Position numbers and translations under genes: made by a program | NCBI GenBank assembly: GCA_027451165.1 | Contig: DAIDJX010000018.1 | Location: 1-21,907, forward strand | Direction: 5' to 3' | DNA length: 21,907 nt | Source of the DNA: Prolixibacteraceae bacterium | Lineage (GTDB): Bacteria > Bacteroidota > Bacteroidia > Bacteroidales > Prolixibacteraceae | Shown: positions 15,931 through 21,907 of the stretch, in pieces | Layout: every line of letters begins with the position of its first letter | Position numbering within the stretch: the first letter of the stretch is position 1 | Notes under the pieces: generated by a model | What the model was told of the DNA's origin: nothing | The model's input: only the letters and a program-made list of their open reading frames with translations | Database searches by the model: none

Positions 15931-17184
15931 ATGAAATTGCTTTTGGAAAACATCCGGGAACTGGTGCAGATTGAAGACCAGCCAGCCCGTTGGGTGGCCG
16001 GGGAAAAGATGAAGACCTTACAGACCATCCCAAATGCCTATCTGTTGATAAACAATGAGAACATCGAAGATTTCGGTCCGATGAATCAGATCGGGAGGAT
16101 AGACATCGGATGTCACAACCTGATGGAGATGGATTGTTCCGGAAGGCTGGTGTTACCCTCCTGGTGTGATTCCCATACCCATCTGGTGTATGCCGGCTCG
16201 CGGGAAAAGGAGTTCACCGGAAGGATCAGGGGGTTATCCTACACCGAAATCGCACAGGCAGGCGGAGGAATCCTGAATTCAGCAGCTCTCCTGCATCAGA
16301 CTTCCGAAGATGAATTGTTGCTGCAAGCCCGGTCCCGGATGAAAGAAATCATCAGGCTGGGTACCGGCGCTGTGGAAATCAAAAGCGGCTACGGACTGAA
16401 TCCGGAAGACGAGCTTAAGATGCTGCGGGTGATCCGCAGGCTGAAAATGGATTCTCCTTTGTGCATACGCTCCACCTTCCTTGGGGCACATGCAGTCCCG
16501 GAAAGATACAAACACCATAGCTCCGGTTACGTTGATGAAATCATCAATGAAATGATCCCTGTGGTGGCAGGAGAGGAACTGGCCGATTTTATTGATGTGT
16601 TTTGCGAGGAAGGCTGGTTTTCTCCTGAAGATACGGATCGCCTCCTGATGGCTGGGCTGAAATATGGTCTCCGCCCGAAAATCCATGCCCACGAAATGGG
16701 GTTTTCCGGAGGAGTAGAGGTTGGCGTCAAGTACAATGCGCTGAGTGTAGACCACCTGGAGTACATGGGTGAAGAGGAAATCACACTCCTCCGGAAGAGT
16801 GAAACCATGGCCACCTTGTTGCCGGGGGCTTCCTTTTTCCTTGGAATGCCTTATGCCCCGGCACGGCGGCTCATCGATGCCGGACTGCCGGTTGCCCTCG
16901 CTTCCGATTTTAACCCTGGATCCTCCCCTTCCGGAAATATGAATCTGGTAGGGTCATTAGCCTGTTTGCAGCTGAAAATGACACCTCAGGAGGTCGTCAA
17001 TGCCGGTACCCTCAACGGGGCCTATGCCATGGGTGTATCCGATTGTCTCGGCAGCATCGCAAAAGGGAAAATTGCCAATCTTTTTATAACCCATCCAATT
17101 CCCAATATCGACTACCTGTTTTATGCCTACGGTTCCAACCTGGTGGAAACAGTAATCCTGAACGGGGAAGTTGTACAATCTTAA
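15931..17184 (+). CDS. hutI: Imidazolonepropionase
   Basis: Cytosolic amidohydrolase of histidine degradation, hydrolysing 4-imidazolone-5-propanoate to N-formimidoyl-L-glutamate. From the ATG at 15931 it has 417 residues, the normal length. An upstream in-frame TTG at 15898 lies in the terminator tail and is rejected. Metal-site residues are visible: H82 and H84 (CDSHTHLVYAG), H252 with H254 (KIHAHEMG), and D326 (LASDFNPGSSPSGN). GTGAVEIKSGYG near 145-155 and FLGAHAVP near 183-190 are family signatures. No other hut gene (hutH, hutU, formimidoylglutamate hydrolase) is in the window, so the pathway must be encoded elsewhere or be incomplete. Its stop codon lies inside a 7-bp tandem repeat, and typA begins 87 bp further on. 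Confidence 0.95.
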   Translation: MKLLLENIRELVQIEDQPARWVAGEKMKTLQTIPNAYLLINNENIEDFGPMNQIGRIDIGCHNLMEMDCSGRLVLPSWCDSHTHLVYAGSREKEFTGRIRGLSYTEIAQAGGGILNSAALLHQTSEDELLLQARSRMKEIIRLGTGAVEIKSGYGLNPEDELKMLRVIRRLKMDSPLCIRSTFLGAHAVPERYKHHSSGYVDEIINEMIPVVAGEELADFIDVFCEEGWFSPEDTDRLLMAGLKYGLRPKIHAHEMGFSGGVEVGVKYNALSVDHLEYMGEEEITLLRKSETMATLLPGASFFLGMPYAPARRLIDAGLPVALASDFNPGSSPSGNMNLVGSLACLQLKMTPQEVVNAGTLNGAYAMGVSDCLGSIAKGKIANLFITHPIPNIDYLFYAYGSNLVETVILNGEVVQS

Positions 17185-17206
17185 ATCTTAAGTCTTAAGT
17201 CTTAAA
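17179..17206. repeat. Four tandem 7-bp units TCTTAA[A/G] overlapping the hutI stop
   Basis: Units TCTTAAA (17179), TCTTAAG (17186), TCTTAAG (17193) and TCTTAAA (17200) are perfectly contiguous. The first unit supplies the last sense codon TCT and the stop TAA of hutI. The middle units form CTTAAG palindromes. Confidence 0.9.
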
Positions 17207-17210
17207 TAAA

Positions 17211-17240
17211 TCCGAAATCAAAAATCCGGAATCCGAAATC
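17211..17240. repeat. Degenerate 7-bp array (TCCGAAA) upstream of typA
   Basis: Heptads TCCGAAA (17211), TCAAAAA (17218), TCCGGAA (17225) and TCCGAAA (17232) follow the TCTTAAG array after a 4-bp shift. On the minus strand the unit reads TTTCGGA. The array ends 4 bp before the typA -7 element. Confidence 0.85.
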
Positions 17241-17244
17241 CTGC

Positions 17245-17252
17245 TACTTTTG
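17245..17252 (+). promoter_or_regulatory. -7 promoter element for typA
   Basis: TACTTTTG is a full TAnnTTTG match 20 bp before the typA ATG. The expected -33 position (about 17222-17226) falls inside the heptad array and has no TTG. A transcript starting near 17258 would have a very short leader; read-through from hutI is an alternative source of mRNA. Confidence 0.55.
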
Positions 17253-17271
17253 CACCCCAATTCAGAAAACA

Positions 17272-19086
17272 ATGGAAGAAATCAGAAACGTAGCGGTCAT
17301 TGCCCATGTCGACCACGGCAAAACCACCCTCGTAGACAGAATATTGCACCAGGTAAAACTTTTCCGGGAAAACCAGGATATGGGGGAGCTGATCCTGGAC
17401 AGCAATGAGCTGGAACGCGAAAGAGGGATAACCATCCTGTCAAAGAATGTATCGGTCAGGTATAAAAACATCAAGATCAATGTAATAGATACCCCCGGTC
17501 ACTCCGATTTTGGCGGTGAAGTGGAAAGGGTACTGAACATGGCCGATGGTGTCCTGCTGATCGTGGATGCCTTTGAAGGGCCTATGCCGCAAACCCGGTT
17601 TGTTTTGCAAAAAGCGCTTCAACTCGGATTAAAACCGATAGTGGTAATCAATAAGGTGGACAAACCCAACTGCAATCCGGAAGAAACCCATGAGCGGGTT
17701 TTTGACCTTATGTACAGCTTGGACGCTACCGAAGAACAACTTGATTTTCCTACGGTCTATGGTTCCAGCAAGCAAGGCTGGATGGGCCCCGACTGGAAAA
17801 CGCCCACTGAGGATGTCAGTTTTCTGCTCGACACCATTATTGACCATATTCCTCCTGCCAAATACACAGAAGGAACCCTGCAGATGCGGATCACCTCACT
17901 CGATTACTCTTCCTACATGGGTAGGATTGCAGTGGGGAAGGTCAGCAGGGGCGAATTGATCCCGGGCAGCCAGGTTATGCTGGTCAAAAGGGATGGTTCC
18001 CTGATGAAAAATACCATTAAAGAAGTATACCTGTTCGAAGGTCTTGGTAAGGAAAAAACCAAGAAACCAGTCCATTCCGGAGAAATTTGTGCCGTTTTTG
18101 GGGTGGATGATTTTGAAATCGGAGATACACTGGCAGATTTTGCTGAACCCGAAGGCCTTGCTCCGATTCATGTGGATGAGCCAACCATGAGCATGGTTTT
18201 TGCCGCCAACAACTCACCTTTCTTTGGCAGGGAAGGCAATTTTGTAACGTCCAGGCAACTCCGTGACAGATTATACAGAGAGACAGAGCGAAACCTTGCC
18301 CTGAAGGTGGAAGATACCGCTTCGGCCGATACCTTCCTGGTGTATGGCAGGGGCATCCTTCACCTCTCTATTCTGATTGAAACCATGCGCCGCGAAGGGT
18401 ACGAACTGCAGGTCGGGCAACCGAAAGTCATCATCAAGGAGATTGACGGTGTCGACCATGAGCCTGTGGAAGCCTTGACAGTGCAGGTACCCGAGCAGTT
18501 TGCCGGTAAAGTGATTGAGCAGGTTACTCAACGCAAAGGAGAGATTGCCATTATCGAAACCAAGGGAGACAGGGTCCACCTGGAATTTTTCATCCCGGCC
18601 CGCGGGATCATCGGATTGCGGAATCAAATGTTGACAGCCACCGAGGGGGAAGCTGTTATGGCCCACCGTTTTAAAAGTTTTGAACCCTGGAAAGGCGAAA
18701 TGAGCATTAAGCGGAATGGCTCACTGATTGCCCTCGAAACCGGAACTGCCATTGCCTATTCTATCAACAAATTACAGGATCGCGGCCGATTCTTCATTTT
18801 TCCGGGAGAAGATGTGTACACCGGCCAGGTAATCGGGGAAAACACCAGGCTCGACGACCTGACCGTCAATGTGACCATCACCAAGAAACTGACCAACATG
18901 CGGGCCTCCGGCTCTGATGATAAGGCCATACTCGTGCCTCCCATCCGTTTCACCCTGGAAGAAGCCATGGAGTATATTGCGGGCGATGAATACATTGAAA
19001 TCACCCCGAAATCCATGCGCCTGAGAAAAATCCTGCTGGATGAGAACGACCGGAAACGGGCGAAGAACAAGGAAGCAGCGAAGTGA
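17272..19086 (+). CDS. typA: Ribosome-associated translational GTPase TypA/BipA
   Basis: Translational GTPase that binds the 70S ribosome near the EF-G site and supports ribosome assembly and stress or low-temperature growth. The 604 residues match the family. G-motifs: AHVDHGKTT (11-19), RERGITILSKN (about 49-59), DTPGHSDFGGEVER (73-86) and NKVDKPN (127-133). These are followed by an EF-Tu-like domain 2 (about 205-300), EF-G-like domains III and V (SILIETMRREGYELQVGQP, then PARGIIGLRNQMLTATEGEA) and the TypA-specific C-terminal domain (NGSLIALETGTAIAYSINKL, GEDVYTGQVIGEN). PARGIIGLR and the absence of an EF-G domain IV distinguish it from EF-G and LepA. The ATG at 17272 begins directly with the GTPase fold. 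Heptad repeat arrays flank it on both sides. Confidence 0.97.
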   Translation: MEEIRNVAVIAHVDHGKTTLVDRILHQVKLFRENQDMGELILDSNELERERGITILSKNVSVRYKNIKINVIDTPGHSDFGGEVERVLNMADGVLLIVDAFEGPMPQTRFVLQKALQLGLKPIVVINKVDKPNCNPEETHERVFDLMYSLDATEEQLDFPTVYGSSKQGWMGPDWKTPTEDVSFLLDTIIDHIPPAKYTEGTLQMRITSLDYSSYMGRIAVGKVSRGELIPGSQVMLVKRDGSLMKNTIKEVYLFEGLGKEKTKKPVHSGEICAVFGVDDFEIGDTLADFAEPEGLAPIHVDEPTMSMVFAANNSPFFGREGNFVTSRQLRDRLYRETERNLALKVEDTASADTFLVYGRGILHLSILIETMRREGYELQVGQPKVIIKEIDGVDHEPVEALTVQVPEQFAGKVIEQVTQRKGEIAIIETKGDRVHLEFFIPARGIIGLRNQMLTATEGEAVMAHRFKSFEPWKGEMSIKRNGSLIALETGTAIAYSINKLQDRGRFFIFPGEDVYTGQVIGENTRLDDLTVNVTITKKLTNMRASGSDDKAILVPPIRFTLEEAMEYIAGDEYIEITPKSMRLRKILLDENDRKRAKNKEAAK

Positions 19087-19113
19087 GACAGGAGAATTTC
19101 AGATTTAACTCAA

Positions 19114-19206
19114 TTTCGGATTTCGGATGTACGATTTCGGATTTGAAATTTCGAATTTAATTTTCCGATCACCGATTACCGATTACCGGTTACCGATAAC
19201 AGATTA
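19114..19206. repeat. Degenerate 7-bp tandem array downstream of typA
   Basis: About 13 heptads run in constant 7-bp register from 19114. TTTCGGA occurs at 19114, 19121 and 19135; related units (TGTACGA, TTTGAAA, TTTCGAA, TTTAATT, TTCCGAT) follow; then the array becomes CACCGAT (19170), TACCGAT (19177), TACCGGT (19184), TACCGAT (19191) and AACAGAT (19198). It fills most of the 153-bp gap between typA and the convergent propeller gene. No conventional terminator was seen in that gap. Confidence 0.85.
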
Positions 19207-19239
19207 CATCGTCTTCCCAATTTCCCTGCCCCATGCCTT

Positions 19240-20730
19240 TCAATAGGTATAGCTTACAAACGCAATTTTCTTTGAATCAGGGCTCCAGGATGGCACATTC
19301 AGTGTGCCCTGTCCGCCATAAAGTACAGCAATAGTTTCCACCGGGCCACCTGCTACTGCCATTTTCCGGATCATGACCCGCTGGTTCCGGGGATGCGATC
19401 CGGCCGGCACATCAGGGAAGTACGATACAAAAACCAGCCATTGGCCATCCGGAGACGGATGGGCGAACCAATTATTATAGGTGTCGCTGGTAACCTGTTC
19501 CTGGTCTGAACCATCCGGTTTCATCCGCCAGATTTGCATGGTGCCGCTCCTGACCGAATTAAAATAAATATATTTCCCGTCCCGGGAATACTCCGGACCA
19601 TCGTCCAGACCATCGGCAGTGGTCAGTCTGATTTCTTCTCCCCCGGATGCCGGGATTTTATAGACATCGTAATTACCGTTCCTTTCAGCACAGTAGGTGA
19701 GCCATTTCCCGTCGGGAGACCAGCCATGCCAGTAAGAGGGCCCATGGGAAGTAATCCTGACCGGATTTCCGCCTTTGACAGGAACCGTATATATAATGGA
19801 GTGCCGTTGCCCGTTTTCCTGAAGGTGGTGGCTGATGGCAAGGGTTTTCCCGTTAAAGGAAATACCATGATCGTTGTTGTTCGCATCTGCAAATCCGGTC
19901 GGAATGAGGGATATCTTACCGTTTTTCAGATCAAACCGGTACAATTTACCTTCCTTGTTGTAAATCAAAAACTTACCATTCCGGGACCAGTTGGGGGCTT
20001 CAATATGATCTGTGGTTTCGAGCAATATTTCACGAAGTCCGGTTTCCACATTCAATACCTCCAACCTGCTTGGCGAAGGTGGTGCCTGTTCTCCACCCTT
20101 CATTTCCGCAGGAATATCAAGCCGGACATTGGAAAACCTCACTTTCTCCAGGACATCCGGGTTGTGGGAACAAATGAAAATGCCGGCAAACACTTCTTCC
20201 GGCAAACGTAGCTTTACCGATGCCACTTCATCCAGCGGAGTTTTACTACTGATAACCCTGAGTATAAAAGTATCGCCCGACTTCTCCAGCTGAACAAATT
20301 CAGGGCTTTTCACCATCGCAGCAAGCTCCCTGGTCTCACCACCTTTTTCGGTCCGGTATTGGATGGAAGTCAGACCATCTCCATGGATAGCCACGTTTAC
20401 ATAAGGGGCATCTTCCTCCAGAGAGGCCCTGAACATCAATCCTGCCTTCCGGTGTGGCTCCACCCCTTTCTCCGGAAAATTCAGATTGGCAGACAAAAGG
20501 GCATCCCCGGAAAGCCTGCGGGACAAGAAGAAAAATTCATCCCTTTTGTTCCACATGTTGTAGCCGGCGCCTTCTAAGAGCCAGGTTTGACTTCCCTGGT
20601 CATAAACTACCTTTCCCTTCAGTTTTGGGTTACCAATGTCGCTGGCAGTGGGGAAAAGGTTGGACAAAGGCTGAGCAGTCGTCACCAGGGGAAATAGTGT
20701 CATCATTAAAACAATGGTCAGGTTTTTCAT
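19240..20730 (-). CDS. Exported TolB-like (PD40) beta-propeller protein
   Basis: Function not known. From the ATG at 20730 (preferred over an in-frame TTG at 20736) the protein has 496 residues with a cleavable signal peptide (MKNLTIVLMMTLFPLVTTAQ), so it is probably periplasmic. Residues of about 20-205 resemble a concanavalin-like DUF1349-type beta-sandwich (AGYNMWNKRDEFFFLSRRL, EPHRKAGLMFRASLEEDAPY). Residues of about 220-496 form a six-bladed propeller with PD40 repeats: APNWSRNGKFLIYN, YWHGWSPDGKWLTYC, GPEYSRDGKYIYFNS, AHPSPDGQWLVFVS, PSWSPDSKKIAFVS. Such propellers bind proteins or carbohydrates; homologues are often loosely named TolB or TolR-like without evidence for a Tol function. 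The start is 9 bp after the GntR-type regulator stop, so the two genes form a unit. No catalytic residues can be assigned. Confidence 0.8.
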   Translation of the reverse strand: MKNLTIVLMMTLFPLVTTAQPLSNLFPTASDIGNPKLKGKVVYDQGSQTWLLEGAGYNMWNKRDEFFFLSRRLSGDALLSANLNFPEKGVEPHRKAGLMFRASLEEDAPYVNVAIHGDGLTSIQYRTEKGGETRELAAMVKSPEFVQLEKSGDTFILRVISSKTPLDEVASVKLRLPEEVFAGIFICSHNPDVLEKVRFSNVRLDIPAEMKGGEQAPPSPSRLEVLNVETGLREILLETTDHIEAPNWSRNGKFLIYNKEGKLYRFDLKNGKISLIPTGFADANNNDHGISFNGKTLAISHHLQENGQRHSIIYTVPVKGGNPVRITSHGPSYWHGWSPDGKWLTYCAERNGNYDVYKIPASGGEEIRLTTADGLDDGPEYSRDGKYIYFNSVRSGTMQIWRMKPDGSDQEQVTSDTYNNWFAHPSPDGQWLVFVSYFPDVPAGSHPRNQRVMIRKMAVAGGPVETIAVLYGGQGTLNVPSWSPDSKKIAFVSYTY

Positions 20731-20739
20731 ATTCAATTC

Positions 20740-21750
20740 TCACAATGAATTTCTAATCCGGAGTGAAGTTGGCAATATTTCCTGAATTTTCTCACCATTT
20801 GCAGCAAAAGCGGCTGCTTTTATCCCCATTTCCTTAAAATTTACCGAAATGGTAGTAATGCCGTCAACGGCAATTTCCTTCATCGGGGTATCGTTGTAGG
20901 CCAGTATCCCGATATCGTCGCCAGGTTGAAGCTGAAGTTCACGACAGGCTTTGACCACATCCACCAGATCATTCTCCTTGATAACCAGGTAGATCTGTCC
21001 CTTTTTGATACTTCCGGAATTTGTTTCAGCCTGAAGTGAAAATCCAAAACCATTCTTATCGCAGAAATCTTTCACAGCCTGCACAGTTTCAGCAGGATGC
21101 GGTGTCTTCCGGTGGGAATAAACCATAATGAATTCCTGATATTTCCTGAGCAATGGCAAACTACTTTCCAGAGATTTGGTGACTGCCCCGTCAAAATTCT
21201 GCAAGAGGTAACTTACTTCAGGGGGACCGGGAGTACCCATATCGAGGATCAGCAACCGATTAGCGGGAATTTTGGACAAGGCCGGGTGCAATGACCTGTT
21301 GGAGATGTTCATGATGATGTAAACGCTGTAGCGGCCGGCAGCACTCAGTACCAGTTGTTCAAAAATCTTTTCATTGTAATGATGGAAAAGCAGGTCAACT
21401 GTCCAGGTTTTAGGAATGTTTGACCGGAATGCCTGGTAAAGCTGCTCCTTGAAAGCGCTGAAATCATCAAGGAGCATAAAAACCCGGCGTGATTTTCCCG
21501 TCACAAAAAAACCTTTTGCAGGTATTGATTCTACCAATGATCGCTCCTGAAGCAGCCGGTATGCCTTAACAACAGTATCCCTTGAATAGCCGCTTATCCG
21601 GCTCAATTCATTGACCGAAGGCAAGGAATCGCCCACCTTGCAGGTGCCATTTTCCATCGCCCCGGTCAATGCGTTGAGCAGGTTCTGAATTTTCGTTGAT
21701 CCGTGATTGTCCGAAATTTGCAGAAAGCTCTCTTTTTTGTGCCTGTTCAC
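20740..21750 (-). CDS. GntR-family regulator with LacI-like effector domain
   Basis: Cytosolic transcription factor. The winged helix lies near the N-terminus (ISDNHGSTKIQNLLNALTGA, KVGDSLPSVNELSRISGYSR, DTVVKAYRLLQERSLVESIP, AKGFFV). It is followed by a periplasmic-binding-protein-like domain of about 260 residues (VFMLLDDFSAFKEQLYQAF, YNDTPMKEIAVDGITTISV, then NFKEMGIKAAAF near the C-terminus), the arrangement of AraR-type sugar regulators. The frame stays open to an ATG at 21900 with further ATGs at 21864 and 21825, but the first 50 residues of that reading look non-domain-like (CEFRFVCIMYLKSKF). A GTG at 21750 gives MNRHKKESFLQIS, close to the normal start of this family, and is chosen with moderate certainty. 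The downstream propeller gene is the obvious co-transcribed target; the effector is unknown. Confidence 0.85.
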   Translation of the reverse strand: MNRHKKESFLQISDNHGSTKIQNLLNALTGAMENGTCKVGDSLPSVNELSRISGYSRDTVVKAYRLLQERSLVESIPAKGFFVTGKSRRVFMLLDDFSAFKEQLYQAFRSNIPKTWTVDLLFHHYNEKIFEQLVLSAAGRYSVYIIMNISNRSLHPALSKIPANRLLILDMGTPGPPEVSYLLQNFDGAVTKSLESSLPLLRKYQEFIMVYSHRKTPHPAETVQAVKDFCDKNGFGFSLQAETNSGSIKKGQIYLVIKENDLVDVVKACRELQLQPGDDIGILAYNDTPMKEIAVDGITTISVNFKEMGIKAAAFAANGEKIQEILPTSLRIRNSL

Positions 21751-21907
21751 CGGATTATTTGTACAGTGGCCCGTAATTGGCGCAAGCCCTGTAATCAGAA
21801 CCTTCCGGATCCATTCCAAAGGCATTCCAGGCGGCAGGTCTGAAAATTTGCTCTTCAGGTACATTATGCATACAAACCGGAATTCGCAGAATGGAAGCAA
21901 GGGTGAT

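Noticed and set aside
17211..17240. The heptad arrays as a CRISPR array
   Set aside because: The units are 7 bp, contiguous and without spacers, and no cas genes are nearby.
19114..19206. The TTTCGGA array as telomere-like terminal DNA
   Set aside because: The unit superficially resembles eukaryotic TTTAGGG repeats, but it is internal, short, degenerate and flanked by ordinary genes; nothing indicates a linear end.
21751..21900. N-terminal 50-residue extension of the GntR-type regulator
   Set aside because: The added sequence has no domain-like character and lies upstream of the usual family start; the GTG at 21750 fits better, though experimental support is lacking.

Overview
The window looks like chromosomal DNA of a Bacteroidota member, probably Bacteroidales or Marinilabiliales-like. 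The reasons are a SusC/SusD pair, a FecI/FecR-type surface-signalling locus with an STN-domain TonB-dependent receptor, A-rich leaders without strong Shine-Dalgarno sequences, and several upstream regions with the Bacteroidota -7 promoter motif TAnnTTTG. No rRNA, tRNA, CRISPR array, transposase or prophage gene was seen. The placement rests on gene content and motifs, not on a database search.

Layout. (1) 38-4252, minus strand: an ECF sigma factor, then an STN-type TonB-dependent receptor, then a FecR-like anti-sigma factor. The receptor reading frame is broken by one extra base near 1456-1459, so it appears as two pieces. (2) 4431-7335, minus: GTP-dependent phosphoenolpyruvate carboxykinase and a XerD-type tyrosine recombinase. 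(3) 7487-7912, plus: type II 3-dehydroquinate dehydratase, divergent from xerD. (4) 7930-11039, minus: the FtsK DNA translocase followed by a LolA-like lipoprotein carrier, convergent with aroQ. (5) 11229-15838, plus: a SusC/SusD outer-membrane uptake pair with its own promoter, closed by a perfect 32-bp palindromic terminator. (6) 15931-19086, plus: imidazolonepropionase (hutI), then the ribosome-associated GTPase TypA/BipA. (7) 19240-21750, minus: a GntR-type regulator with a sugar-binding-protein-like effector domain, then an exported TolB-like beta-propeller protein.

How the genes fit together. Most are housekeeping genes (ftsK, lolA, xerD, aroQ, pckG, typA). Around them are two outer-membrane uptake modules, one signalling-controlled (sigma/receptor/FecR) and one SusCD pair with no visible regulator or glycoside hydrolase, so neither substrate can be named. 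ftsK-lolA and GntR-propeller look like bicistronic units.

The most unusual structure is not a gene. Both flanks of typA carry degenerate 7-bp tandem arrays (core TTTnnGA), oriented away from the gene on opposite strands. The upstream array begins inside the hutI stop codon and fills the place where the -33 element of the typA promoter would lie. The downstream array drifts unit by unit from TTTCGGA to TACCGAT while keeping the 7-bp register for over 90 bp. No convincing new defence or biosynthetic system was found in the coding regions.
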